Origin: Photobacterium profundum
Lineage (GTDB): Bacteria > Pseudomonadota > Gammaproteobacteria > Enterobacterales > Vibrionaceae
Direction: 5' to 3'
Length of the DNA stretch: 64,000 bases
Assembly: GCF_003026285.1 (NCBI RefSeq)
Contig: NZ_PYOD01000003.1
Location: forward strand, 248,001 to 312,000
Shown here piece after piece: positions 36,119-45,325 of this stretch (position 1 is its first letter; every line of letters begins with the position of its first letter). The notes under the pieces are model-generated. The model searched no databases. It saw only the letters and a list, made by a program, of their open reading frames with translations, and had not been told where the DNA came from. A program made the translations under genes and the position numbers.

Positions 36119-36688
36119 ATGAATAAGATATTAACGGCTGCATTATTGGTTGTTTCTGCGTGCTCTAGCCATGTACAAGCGGCCACAGAAGCTCAAATTT
36201 GTATTCAAGCACCTCGTACCGCACCTGATGGCCGTTTTGAAGTAAGCCAAAACGGTACAGTGAAAGATTTGAAAACAGATCTAACATGGATGCGTTGTTT
36301 AGTTGGTATGAAATGGGACGGCACTAGCTGTATTAACGATCCTTTATTGCAAACGTGGCAGCCAGCCCTCCAAACAGTAAAAAACATTAATACCAATACT
36401 AAGCATTATTTATATCAATTTGGTGGGGTTACAGAGTGGCGTTTACCGAATATTAAAGAGCTGCAAAGTATTCATGAGTCGTCATGCTACCAACCAGCAC
36501 TCAATGAATATGCATTTCCTAATATAGGTAAAGATATTTATTCGAATGCTAGTACGGTATGGTCATCAACTCCGGCGCATTGGTCGAAAGATCTCTTTGT
36601 GTTTGGTGTAGGTGATGGCTCTGTTAGTCGACGAGATGGTAGTTCTGCCTGGGCTGAATATTCAATGTTATTAGTGGCTAATAAATAA
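36119..36688 (+). CDS. Secreted DUF1566-domain protein
   Basis: The 189-residue protein has a signal peptide (cleavage after VQAA, near residue 22) and a single DUF1566 domain: GTVKDLKTDLTWMRCLVGMKWDG, GGVTEWRLPNIKELQSIHE and STVWSSTP. Several cysteines (e.g. in CIQAP, MRCL, ESSCYQ) suggest disulfides outside the cytoplasm. Last gene of the operon, 12 bases after the lipoprotein, followed by a terminator. It may be a free partner of the lipoprotein that shares the domain. Confidence 0.75.
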   Translation: MNKILTAALLVVSACSSHVQAATEAQICIQAPRTAPDGRFEVSQNGTVKDLKTDLTWMRCLVGMKWDGTSCINDPLLQTWQPALQTVKNINTNTKHYLYQFGGVTEWRLPNIKELQSIHESSCYQPALNEYAFPNIGKDIYSNASTVWSSTPAHWSKDLFVFGVGDGSVSRRDGSSAWAEYSMLLVANK

Positions 36689-36714
36689 GAACCGTTTAAA
36701 AAATTAGTTGAAAT

Positions 36715-36752
36715 AAAAACGCCAGCTCAGTGTAGGAGTTGGCGTTTTTGTA
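36715..36752. terminator. Bidirectional terminator ending the peptidase/receptor operon
   Basis: AAAAACGCCAGCTC pairs with GAGTTGGCGTTTTT (one bulge), with A and T runs. Confidence 0.82.
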
Positions 36753-36810
36753 TCTGTTTCGTTAGTTGCCGTTCTTATAAGTACTTATAGAAATACTTAG
36801 CCCACAATAG

Positions 36811-37227
36811 TTAACGCATGCGGAACACGTCTGTTTTCTTATCACTTTGTACATCGGCAAAACTGCGTACGAAAGGGCCTTGTTGACGAATGCTAGAAGA
36901 TAGACCATCAATGACGCTTTTTGCTTCATCTTTTGTTGCGAAATCACCATAAATAACAGCGTACCAGTTTTGACCACGGCTCTGTTTCCAATTCACCCAA
37001 ATAGGATCTTGACCTTTGATCTCGCTGATATAGCCTCGCACATCACGTTCTTCGCTTATCGCGAGTATTTGAATGGTAAAGCGTGTTGGGTCCATATGCC
37101 CATATGCTTCGGTGGTGGTCATTACCCCCACGCATTGAGAAGAGTCTTTTGAGGCATTACTCTCAGCCTCGCTGGTGGCACAGCCAGAAAGAAATAGCAG
37201 CGCTACAAGAATTATTACATTACGCAT
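36811..37227 (-). CDS. SPOR-domain lipoprotein (first of two paralogues)
   Basis: ATG 37227 has GGAG seven bases upstream and is preferred to an adjacent TTG. The 138-residue lipoprotein (LSGC, Cys16) has a C-terminal SPOR-like domain (about 52-125): FTIQILAISEERD, WVNWKQSRGQNWYAVIYGDF and GPFVRSF. SPOR domains bind glycan strands of septal or stripped peptidoglycan. A similar protein lies at 53010-53549, with the same GPF(V/I)RS ending. Role in envelope or cell-division is inferred. Confidence 0.72.
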   Translation of the reverse strand: MRNVIILVALLFLSGCATSEAESNASKDSSQCVGVMTTTEAYGHMDPTRFTIQILAISEERDVRGYISEIKGQDPIWVNWKQSRGQNWYAVIYGDFATKDEAKSVIDGLSSSIRQQGPFVRSFADVQSDKKTDVFRMR

Positions 37228-37418
37228 CAATTGTCTCCATACAGATCTTTATAGTGTTTATAACGGCCAATGGTTAAAAAAATAAAGTCAAATCTCGAAT
37301 AATATCGAGATAAAACCAAGGAACCAATACAAACGAACCAATGGCTTAGGTGAAATATTGCTCATGTGAAGAAAAAAAGGCTCACAAGAAGTGACTATTA
37401 TACGAAGTTAATATTAAA

Positions 37419-37434
37419 CTGTATATATATACAG
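37419..37434. promoter_or_regulatory. Perfect LexA (SOS) box upstream of umuDC
   Basis: CTGTATATATATACAG is an exact CTG-N10-CAG palindrome, identical in form to the E. coli LexA consensus, 43 bases before umuD. DNA damage should induce the operon. Confidence 0.92.
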
Positions 37435-37476
37435 TTGCCGTGTAATGCGAGCACAAGAGAAGTACACGAGGACGTT

Positions 37477-37863
37477 ATGCTTACGCTGCCTATATTTATG
37501 GAATCGGTGAAATGCGGTTTTCCATCACCAGCCGATGGGTATCAAGAACAATTAGAACTTGATGAATATTTAATTCGAAATCCGAATGCAACGTTTCTGT
37601 TAAGGGCGTCTGGTGAATCGATGATCGGTGCTGGTATTTTTGACGGGGATTTGCTGGTGGTTGATCGGGCAGAGCAGGCTGTTGCAGGGCGAGTTGTGAT
37701 TGTGCGCATTTATGATGAATTTACCTGTAAACGTTTAATGCGTTACAACGATGCATGGTGGTTAAAAGCTGAGAATCCAACATTTAGAGCCTTTCCGATA
37801 CCAGAAGATGCTGAAATATTTGGTGTGGTTACACGTAACATACATGACTTGTTGAAAGTATAA
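37477..37863 (+). CDS. umuD: Translesion polymerase V subunit UmuD (LexA-like protease fold)
   Basis: I chose ATG 37477, preceded by GAGGA; a longer frame from 37366 runs through the LexA box and is unlikely. The 128-residue protein has the self-cleavage site Cys13-Gly14 in KCGFPSPAD, and the Ser/Lys dyad Ser48 (GESM) and Lys85 (CKRL), 37 residues apart as in E. coli UmuD. RecA filaments trigger cleavage to UmuD', which joins UmuC to form mutagenic polymerase V. Its stop overlaps the umuC start by one base. Confidence 0.93.
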   Translation: MLTLPIFMESVKCGFPSPADGYQEQLELDEYLIRNPNATFLLRASGESMIGAGIFDGDLLVVDRAEQAVAGRVVIVRIYDEFTCKRLMRYNDAWWLKAENPTFRAFPIPEDAEIFGVVTRNIHDLLKV

Positions 37864-39167
37864 TGGCACATCACCTTAATGGGTATAAAAATCAGGTATG
37901 GGCACTGGTCGATGTAAAGAGCTTTTATTGTTCTTGTGAGCAGCTTTTTGATCCCTCGTTAGTTAATAAACCCGTGGTGGTATTGTCGAATAATGATGGT
38001 TGTTGTGTCGCCGTTTCAGAGCAAGCGAAAGCATTAGGTATACAGCGAGGGGCTCCTTGGTTCAAAATTGAGCGAGAAGCACGGCTGCTAGGTGTACAAG
38101 TTCGCAGTTCTAACTACACCTTGTATGCAGATATGAGCCGGCGGTTTATAGAAGAGCTACACCGTTTTTCCCCTCATGTAGAGCAATATTCAATAGATGA
38201 AGCCTTTGTGCGTTTAGATGGCTTCAGGCTTGATACCCTTGAACAATACGGTTCAACAATACGAAAAACCATTCGCGAGAATATTGGTTTGCCAGTGCGT
38301 GTGGGTATCGGTGCAACGCCGACCTTGGCCAAATTAGGCAATCAGGCAGCGAAGCAATTTGAATGTCGAGTGGAAGGTGTCATTAAAATTGATTCGGATG
38401 TACGTCGCCAATGGATTCTTGAACGAACAGATATACAAGATATATGGGGGATAGGTGCTAAAACTGCGTCACGGTTACGTGCAACAGGTATAGATAACGC
38501 GCTGCAACTGGCGAACAAGACCCCTGCAGATATGCGTCGACTGTGGAATGTTGGTTTAGCGCGCACAGTTATGGAGCTGCAAGGCGTTGCGTGTATCGAT
38601 CCTGGAGACATTGACGAAAAGCGGAAGCAGATTTTATCGAGCCGAAGTTTTGGATCGGGTATTTCTAATTTTGATGAATTAAAAGCAGCATTAGCTTTTC
38701 ATTGTCAGCGCGCAGCAGAGAAACTGCGTAAGCAAGGTAGCCAAGCCAATGTTGTGGGTGTGTTTTTACGTACGAATAAGCATAAAAGCCTACCACAGCA
38801 TAATAGAAGTAGCGCAATGCCATTAATGTGCCCCAGCCAAGATACTTACAAGTTTCTTGATCTTGCTTTGTTGCAGTTAAAGCAGCTCTATCGTTCTGGC
38901 TATGAATACCAAAAAATTGGTGTGATTCTTAATGAATTAACAGAGGCGAAGAACGATAGATTTCAATTGGACATGTTTGATACCAGTGTACTTGATGAAC
39001 ATAAACGGCGGGATCTTATGGTAATTACCGATCAAGTGAATGCTCGATTTAAAAACGGTATTAAGCCAGCATCTGTTATTGGGTCAACAAACTGGCATAT
39101 GCGGCAAGCTTTTCGCTCTAACCGCTGGACAACGAGGCTTGACGAATTGCCTATCGCGAAGTGCTAG
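37863..39167 (+). CDS. umuC: Translesion polymerase V catalytic subunit UmuC
   Basis: A 434-residue Y-family polymerase. The catalytic acids are in [11 protein letters not shown] (near residue 14) and YSIDEAF (near residue 104); the [12 protein letters not shown] fingers segment and the helix-hairpin-helix [13 protein letters not shown] (near residue 195) are as in UmuC. C-terminal tail carries QLDMFD, a likely beta-clamp binding motif near residue 370. It copies past damaged bases during the SOS response. Overlap with umuD ensures co-translation. Confidence 0.95.
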   Translation: MAHHLNGYKNQVWALVDVKSFYCSCEQLFDPSLVNKPVVVLSNNDGCCVAVSEQAKALGIQRGAPWFKIEREARLLGVQVRSSNYTLYADMSRRFIEELHRFSPHVEQYSIDEAFVRLDGFRLDTLEQYGSTIRKTIRENIGLPVRVGIGATPTLAKLGNQAAKQFECRVEGVIKIDSDVRRQWILERTDIQDIWGIGAKTASRLRATGIDNALQLANKTPADMRRLWNVGLARTVMELQGVACIDPGDIDEKRKQILSSRSFGSGISNFDELKAALAFHCQRAAEKLRKQGSQANVVGVFLRTNKHKSLPQHNRSSAMPLMCPSQDTYKFLDLALLQLKQLYRSGYEYQKIGVILNELTEAKNDRFQLDMFDTSVLDEHKRRDLMVITDQVNARFKNGIKPASVIGSTNWHMRQAFRSNRWTTRLDELPIAKC

Positions 39168-39313
39168 GGTCTTTTTTTGGTTATTCTTATATCAAAACAG
39201 ATATTAAGACCGCTTCACTTATAGCCTTTGTTTATGTCATAGAGGTAAACGGTATTTTTCTTTCTCTCTGATCTTTAACGATAATGATAGAACAGAAAAG
39301 AAGGATAGTATTT

Positions 39314-39556
39314 ATGTATAAATGGATTGGTGCCGTGGTTGTTTTATTGTTGATACTTGGGTCTTTGATGACATCAGGCTTAGTTACGGCATTATTAGAT
39401 CTTACCGCTTTTTTGGTTTTATTAGCCTTGGTGTGGATTCGGGCTGTTAAATCATCAGATAAGAAACAGAATAACGAAAGTGATAATGGGAACGAGAGCA
39501 CACCCGTTTTTAAAGCAGATTATACCAACAGTAAAAATATCGATATTACCCCATAA
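39314..39556 (+). CDS. Small membrane protein, unknown function
   Basis: ATG 39314 has AAGGA eight bases upstream. The 80-residue product has two adjacent hydrophobic helices (about 4-25 and 27-45) and a hydrophilic Asn/Asp-rich tail. I do not recognise a family. It is followed by a terminator. Confidence 0.5.
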   Translation: MYKWIGAVVVLLLILGSLMTSGLVTALLDLTAFLVLLALVWIRAVKSSDKKQNNESDNGNESTPVFKADYTNSKNIDITP

Positions 39557-39592
39557 AAAACGAGTGCGGCTGCACTCGTTTTGTTTTGTCTT
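39556..39592. terminator. Bidirectional terminator
   Basis: AACGAGTGC and GCACTCGTT arms with a 4-base loop, A6 before and TTTTG after. Confidence 0.8.
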
Positions 39593-39604
39593 TTTGTAGC
39601 TTAT

Positions 39605-40585
39605 TTAGGCTACATTGAGCAAGATATAGCTTAAAGAGCCCATGCCAATAGCCACCCAGAGTAAAACGCCTAATAGCAGCGGCTTCACCCCTGAAGCGCG
39701 TAGCTTTTGAATGGTAATGCCTGAACCGATTAAGAATAAGCACACAACTAATAGCCGTTTAGAGGCAACGAAGATATGGCTATAAATACTTTCTAAAGAC
39801 GGAACAAAGTGCGCGAATACAATCGCAAGGCAATAAAACAAAATAAAGTAAGGAATACTAATTTTCTTGTTGTCACCTTTGAACAGTAATGCACTCAAAA
39901 AGGCAATGGGTACAATCCATAATGCACGTGCCAGCTTAATGGTTGTGGCCGTTCGTAATGCTTCATCACCGTAAGCGCCCGCAGCACCCACCACAGATGA
40001 TGTATCGTGAATAGCAATAGCAGCCCAAGTGCCAAAAGCGTGTTGGCTCATTTCAAGTAAATGACCAATCGCAGGGAAGATGAACAGTGCAATGGAGTTC
40101 AGTACAAATACTGTTGCTAATGCTAAAGAGGTTTGATCGTCTCGAGCATTAATCGCAGGGGCGACTGCAGCAATGGCACTACCACCACAAATAGCCGTAC
40201 CTGAAGCAATTAAGTGTCCGGTCTTTTGGTCTAAACGTAGCGCTTTTGTAAGAAACCAGCCGAAAGTCAGAGTGAAAAATATTGAGCCAACAATTAAACC
40301 AAAACCTTGTGTACTTGCTGCTATTGCTTGGTCGAGATGAATACCAAAGCCAAGACCGATGATTGAATAAGCGAGTAATTTTTTAGTGGCTGCGGCTATG
40401 TTTAGTTTGGTAGGAACAAACCCAAAACTGGCTAACGTAAAGCCTAAGATAAGCGCGACTGGTGAGCTGATAATAGGCAGCAGGCATAAAAGCGCAATAA
40501 TAAAAAACAGAGAGTCAGACGCTTGAAATTGCTTCCCTCGGAACTGAAAGGTATGTGGTTTACGAGAAGGCTTATTAGAAGACAT
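39605..40585 (-). CDS. YeiH/UPF0324-family membrane transporter
   Basis: The 326-residue protein has about ten helices. The hallmark [15 protein letters not shown] near residue 128 and [15 protein letters not shown] near residue 190 identify the YeiH group, annotated as putative sulfate exporters with weak experimental support. Minus strand, monocistronic. No LysR neighbour is beside it, unlike E. coli yeiH. The gap 40586-40787 on the far side shows no gene. Confidence 0.82.
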   Translation of the reverse strand: MSSNKPSRKPHTFQFRGKQFQASDSLFFIIALLCLLPIISSPVALILGFTLASFGFVPTKLNIAAATKKLLAYSIIGLGFGIHLDQAIAASTQGFGLIVGSIFFTLTFGWFLTKALRLDQKTGHLIASGTAICGGSAIAAVAPAINARDDQTSLALATVFVLNSIALFIFPAIGHLLEMSQHAFGTWAAIAIHDTSSVVGAAGAYGDEALRTATTIKLARALWIVPIAFLSALLFKGDNKKISIPYFILFYCLAIVFAHFVPSLESIYSHIFVASKRLLVVCLFLIGSGITIQKLRASGVKPLLLGVLLWVAIGMGSLSYILLNVA

Positions 40586-40787
40586 TGATTACACTAAAAT
40601 GAGGAAATAAAAGTAAAAGCAGTATACGTGCTGAAAAACATTCCGTAGATTTAAATCTTTTGATGCGGGGGTTCAATATTATTGAACGTACAGTTAAAAA
40701 GTTCTAAATAGCTTTTCATCTTGATCACGGTAAAATATCTATTAAATCAAAGCAAGAAATAAACCCAATATTTACAAGGTAAAGGTA

Positions 40788-41111
40788 TTATTTCTTATTC
40801 CATTTTCCCGAAGGTGTTTGGTAATAATGTCCACGTTGTGTTTTTTCGAGTGCTTTTTTTGCGGCAAGCTTACCGACTTCTGCTTCGCTTAATCCGTGAG
40901 AGACAGCAATTTTTTTATAGCGACTTTTACGTTGTGAATTGACTTGAGAAACGAGCTTTTTGACATCAGAAGATGAGCTAGAGGTGACAACCGCAACATA
41001 GCCTTTATTGGTTTCACCTACTAAACCTTGTGATTTAGCTTGCTGTAAGTCAAGTGCGAATACATTTGCACTCATGAATATCGCGATACAAAATAGTAGT
41101 AAATTCTTCAT
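40788..41111 (-). CDS. ydbL: YdbL-family periplasmic protein (DUF1318)
   Basis: ATG 41111 with GGGAG upstream gives 107 residues including a Sec signal (cleavage after VFA, near 18). DUF1318 features: AKSQGLVGETNKGYVAVV and the later GLSEAEVGKLAAKKALEK and GHYYQTPSGKW. It follows ynbE by 18 bases and ydbH in the same order as in E. coli, so it is the third member of that envelope operon. Confidence 0.88.
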   Translation of the reverse strand: MKNLLLFCIAIFMSANVFALDLQQAKSQGLVGETNKGYVAVVTSSSSSDVKKLVSQVNSQRKSRYKKIAVSHGLSEAEVGKLAAKKALEKTQRGHYYQTPSGKWNKK

Positions 41112-41129
41112 GGCATTCTCCCTGCGCAT

Positions 41130-41339
41130 TCAGAATACATCATCATCACTAAATAAATCATCAATTTCTTTATCAACTTTTATTCTGATTTCGTGTTCAA
41201 TCTTAACATTGAGATTAATCTCGATGGGTTTATCAGACGCTGCCACTTGTACCGTTGGCGTGCAGCCTGCCGCCATCGATAACATTAGCATCAATGTAAG
41301 AACTGTGAGTATGAACGAAAACTTTAGTTGTATATCCAT
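41130..41339 (-). CDS. ynbE: YnbE-family outer membrane lipoprotein
   Basis: A 69-residue lipoprotein (MAAGC, Cys26) with the short DUF/YnbE body PTVQVAASDKPIEINLNVKIEHEIRIKVD; characteristic IEINLNVKIEHE repeat of strand residues. In E. coli YnbE joins YdbH to help move phospholipids to the outer membrane. Encoded 50 bases after ydbH and 18 before ydbL. Confidence 0.88.
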   Translation of the reverse strand: MDIQLKFSFILTVLTLMLMLSMAAGCTPTVQVAASDKPIEINLNVKIEHEIRIKVDKEIDDLFSDDDVF

Positions 41340-41389
41340 GGGGCTGTAACCTTCTTAGCCTTTGTTTAATGCTCGCGCGAAAAAAATAG

Positions 41390-44300
41390 TTACTCATCTA
41401 TACCCAATTGCTTTAAAAATAGACCTTCCAATTTTGATGAATCGATAGCGTTCATCGTTTTTAGTAATGCTGGAATGTCGTCTTCAATATTCAGGTTTAA
41501 ATTCACTGGTCTTCCATTTTGAAACTGAGGATTGCGACCTTTAAATCGTGAACTTGCCTTTAATTTACCTTCTTTAGAATAGTCTATATCAATCGCGAGC
41601 GCGTCGTAGTTATAATTTTTGAGAATCTTACTAACTACTAATATGCTATTTTCTCCTGCGGCTTCTACATTTTTATCGATACGCGATCCTTCTAAGTAAC
41701 GTAATACGCCACCAGGGTAACGAGAGTGAAGTTTACCATTAGTAACAACGGGCAAGCCCTCATGAATTGCCAATGGTATTTGACCATCTAAAATTCCTGT
41801 TAATTCTATTTCTTCATGCTCGATGTGTGCCAAGGCTTGTTCAAGGTGAAGGTTATGTATCACGATAGGGATACTTTCAATTGTAGTAAGGCTATTGCTT
41901 GATACATTATGCGTACTAATATTGCCCCCGAAAACCTCTGCAAATACACGGTTTAAATGGTATTTTTCTTTTTCTGTATCTAATTCAAACACCATAGAAA
42001 CATTGTTGAATAGCACGCCTAAATGTATTAATTCGGCATGAACACTAATGGGGAATTTTGACTTAATACCCTGAGGAGAAAATAATATTGTGGTGGATGA
42101 GTCGACATTCGCAAAATGAAACCCTTTATAATAACCCGACAAGCTATTTGCAAAGACTGATATATCTCCAGAGGTAACCCCTTTATCGATAAGAATATTT
42201 GCCTGTAAGGCAACAGAGCCTTGGTGAAGATCGTAATCAATCGGTAAGTGTGGGAAAAAATGTTTTTTCAAAGAGTTAGTTGATGAAAAGGCGATTTCAT
42301 TACGGTGTAGCTCTATTTGGGTTTTTTGACGTTTCAGATAAGAATTAACGGTAAAACGGGCTAAACGAGCCATTTTGTAATTAGTTAAATCACCTGTAAT
42401 CATTAGTTTTTCAGGGTTGAAAGAAAGGTTTCCCTGGCTGGAGAAAGGAGGTAAACGTTGTTGGTTCTGTTTCATATTGATTGTTGTTTGATAATTACTT
42501 TGCAGTGTTAGCGACTGATCAATAGGCTTGCTTAAACGGAATTCAGCGATGCTAAGCTCAAGCTTTCCACTGTATTTTTGAGTGGGAATAGGAGTGTTCT
42601 TAGCCACAATCTGTTGGCGCTTTTTCTCTGAAATAGGAGCGCTATTGATGATTTTTTCCGCATATAAACTCGCAGAAAAAGAGGCTTCTGTTGGTTTGGT
42701 TTGGGTTAATGTTAAGCCATTCATTGCGTTGTAGTTGAGTAATAGATTATCGATGCTTAGTTGGGCATTGGAGGCTTCAGAAACCAGAAACTCAGGGTGG
42801 CCGGAATAGACTAATCGCTCGCTTGCTATTTGAGTATCAAGAAAAGAGATTGTTGTATTTCTGCCTAATAGCAAATCGAGATTTGAACGTAGCGAAAATG
42901 TTTTTAAATGCAGATTCTCGATGGGAGACAAAAACGCTATATTCGCTTTTATACCCCCCTTTATGTGACACTGTAGCGTACGTTGTGGTGTATCGCTTTC
43001 GCACGTTAAAACTTTGAATGTGTGTGTAATTTCTGATTGTGTCTTTTTGTTTTTTAAGCGTATTACTTCCGACTTATCGACTAACGTTAATTTGAGTTTT
43101 TCTTTATGGTAACGCGCAATTAAACGTAATTTTCCGTCTGTTATGAGTTCGATATTGGCAACGGTTTGTAACGGTGAATTAGGTTTAGTGAATGGATATG
43201 GTTTATTTGGTGTGATGAGTTTTTTGCTAAATAGCCCTGCTATATACACCGCATAATGATTGAGTTCGACGGGTAACGATTTAGGTAATGAGATGTCGAC
43301 TTGATACTTTGCATCGATGACTTTGTTATCAATCACAATGTTTTTCTCATCACTCTCCAATTGCTTTGCTGTAATAACAATAGGTTCAGTGAGCTTCGCA
43401 CTGGGTATATCGTTGAGTTTGAATCGTTCGGTAATATCCTTGGTGTTTTTAAAATCAGCAGTACAGCTTAGGTCTTTAGGTAGTGGCTGGCTAAAGCGAA
43501 TGTTTGCCTTGCAGTTAAGTGAATTACCTTTAGGGCCCGACATCAAGCCAGTAAAGTACGCATCATCTTTGTTTAAATGTTTAATGTGCACATTAAGGTT
43601 GTAAGGGTTGGGCGCGAGAGCTTTTCCTTTTAGAGTGAACCTCGCCAGTTTAGATTTTTTACCTGATTGTAGTGTTGGTGTTTCAAGCACGAGCTTGGCC
43701 TCAAGAATCAGTTGTCCGTAAGTGAATTTTTTCACTTTTAGCTTTTTAAAGGGCAATTGGGCGAGGTTTGCAATGGTTTGCCCTAAATGAATGCTTTTGT
43801 TTTCATTATCAGGTTGCTCGATAAAGCTAGGTAGCCGAGTAGGTTGATCGAGTAAGGCGGTATCTGCGTGTAACATCATGGTTTTTGTTGGGCGGTTGAT
43901 ATCCATTTCTAGTGATGCATTGGTAACGTACTGTTTAAATCCTTCATTAATGGTTTTCCACGTAGGTTCAATTTTAGCGATGTGAATCGATAACGGTGTA
44001 CTGTTAGGACGCCAAGCAATTGAGAAATTAGCTTTATTAAACCTCAGTGGATAATGTGGTGATTTTTTTAAGTTAGGAAAAAATAGTGAAAAATCCCCTT
44101 GTTGAATCATCCCACTGATCGTGAAGTTTGGTTGTGTTGCGAGTACTAAATCCACATCGTTAACGGCTTGCTTTGCTCTCAGTTCTGTTCCATCTGAATG
44201 AAATGCCGCTGTTGTGATACGCCTAGCGTGGGCGCTGAATATATAGGGGGAAGATAAATCGGTAAAATTGAGTGAGGTGTCAAATAAGTGAATGTACTGC

Positions 44301-44686
44301 AGACGTATCCCTTGCTTATTTAGCGCATCTTCTACCGCTGTGGGTAACCGAATGTCTGTTTTTTCTGCAAATAAACGCCATGATGCGGCAGATATAGCAC
44401 TTTCATTATCAATAAATCGCCCGACAGAAATATTGGTGAACCTTAATCGGTATTGGCTTATCACCACAGAGATCTTCTCTATCACAAAACCATTATTAAT
44501 ATTAATACCTGAAATTGAGGTGATCTCTATTCCTTTGGTGGCTAACCAAGGTGGAATGAAAATGCTGGGCAACAAAAGGCTGATTAATAAAAATAACAGA
44601 ATGAAGCGTAGATAACGCTTTTTGTGAGCTCTTGTTGGTGTTGAACTCGTTGTTTTTAATGGAACGTTAGATTTGGTTTGCGTCAT
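41390..44686 (-). CDS. ydbH: YdbH, AsmA-like envelope phospholipid-transport protein
   Basis: The 1098-residue protein has one N-terminal membrane helix (about 26-47) and a very long beta-rich periplasmic body, ending in a conserved domain with LQGLFLKQLGIDE-like tail (LEGLFLKQLGID) and the segment GGVLRYLEGSRIDKNVEAAGENSILVVSKILKNYNYDAL. That is the AsmA-like bridge plan shared with YhdP and TamB. E. coli YdbH is one of three redundant proteins that carry phospholipid between membranes. First gene of the ydbH-ynbE-ydbL operon. Confidence 0.88.
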   Translation of the reverse strand: MTQTKSNVPLKTTSSTPTRAHKKRYLRFILLFLLISLLLPSIFIPPWLATKGIEITSISGININNGFVIEKISVVISQYRLRFTNISVGRFIDNESAISAASWRLFAEKTDIRLPTAVEDALNKQGIRLQYIHLFDTSLNFTDLSSPYIFSAHARRITTAAFHSDGTELRAKQAVNDVDLVLATQPNFTISGMIQQGDFSLFFPNLKKSPHYPLRFNKANFSIAWRPNSTPLSIHIAKIEPTWKTINEGFKQYVTNASLEMDINRPTKTMMLHADTALLDQPTRLPSFIEQPDNENKSIHLGQTIANLAQLPFKKLKVKKFTYGQLILEAKLVLETPTLQSGKKSKLARFTLKGKALAPNPYNLNVHIKHLNKDDAYFTGLMSGPKGNSLNCKANIRFSQPLPKDLSCTADFKNTKDITERFKLNDIPSAKLTEPIVITAKQLESDEKNIVIDNKVIDAKYQVDISLPKSLPVELNHYAVYIAGLFSKKLITPNKPYPFTKPNSPLQTVANIELITDGKLRLIARYHKEKLKLTLVDKSEVIRLKNKKTQSEITHTFKVLTCESDTPQRTLQCHIKGGIKANIAFLSPIENLHLKTFSLRSNLDLLLGRNTTISFLDTQIASERLVYSGHPEFLVSEASNAQLSIDNLLLNYNAMNGLTLTQTKPTEASFSASLYAEKIINSAPISEKKRQQIVAKNTPIPTQKYSGKLELSIAEFRLSKPIDQSLTLQSNYQTTINMKQNQQRLPPFSSQGNLSFNPEKLMITGDLTNYKMARLARFTVNSYLKRQKTQIELHRNEIAFSSTNSLKKHFFPHLPIDYDLHQGSVALQANILIDKGVTSGDISVFANSLSGYYKGFHFANVDSSTTILFSPQGIKSKFPISVHAELIHLGVLFNNVSMVFELDTEKEKYHLNRVFAEVFGGNISTHNVSSNSLTTIESIPIVIHNLHLEQALAHIEHEEIELTGILDGQIPLAIHEGLPVVTNGKLHSRYPGGVLRYLEGSRIDKNVEAAGENSILVVSKILKNYNYDALAIDIDYSKEGKLKASSRFKGRNPQFQNGRPVNLNLNIEDDIPALLKTMNAIDSSKLEGLFLKQLGIDE

Positions 44687-45325
44687 ATCCTTTAGTAATT
44701 ACTTCACCTATTAATGCGCTGTTTGGTGTTTTGTCGTATTCCTTTTTCTATTCCTTTTTCTATTCGTTTTGTTTTCTATGCATTTCCCAATGAATTTGAA
44801 TGTGTTATGACGGAGTATAATTATTATCTGTATCAGGAAGATAGCTATCAGATAAGGTCTTTTAAGCATAAACCGTGAAGCGTAAGTTTGGCGGATTTTT
44901 TTCGTATAGGTTTTGAGACAAAGTGTACATATAAAATAGAGAGCACTTAGAAAGATGCCGAGGTGATGCCATAAATACGATGGGTTGTACTATTTTTCAC
45001 TGTCTGTATGCCACTGAGGTGATTAATGTTTATCTAGACGTAAATTCTAGTTTTTTAAAATGACACTGAAATAAAAGGTTTTTTTTATTGTTTTTTTTGT
45101 CATTTATACCTGATAACAGATCTGTTACACAGCTAGTAAATGGAAGTAATAACTGGGTACCTTCTTTTTTGTAGTGTTATCGACTTTATAGGTCTTTTTG
45201 AAGGGTTGCTAATTTTGTTTAAAACTGAGAAAAAAGACTGTCAGCGTTAAGAAATAACCTGAAAGTACTAAAAATATAAAAAAACAATTATAAAAACGAT
45301 AGATAAAAATCATCAGGATGTGATT
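44687..45325. other. Long AT-rich intergenic region with a short tandem repeat
   Basis: These 639 bases between divergent genes hold no credible ORF. ATTCCTTTTTCT is repeated in tandem from about 44738 with a degenerate third copy to 44773, probably in the ydbH leader. Homopolymer T and A runs near 45080-45110 and 45270-45310 suggest UP elements or a leader for the Nramp-like gene. No known riboswitch or manganese operator was recognised. Confidence 0.4.

Noticed and set aside
37366..37476. Upstream extension of umuD
   Set aside because: The extra N-terminus covers the LexA box and promoter; a ribosome site is present at 37477.
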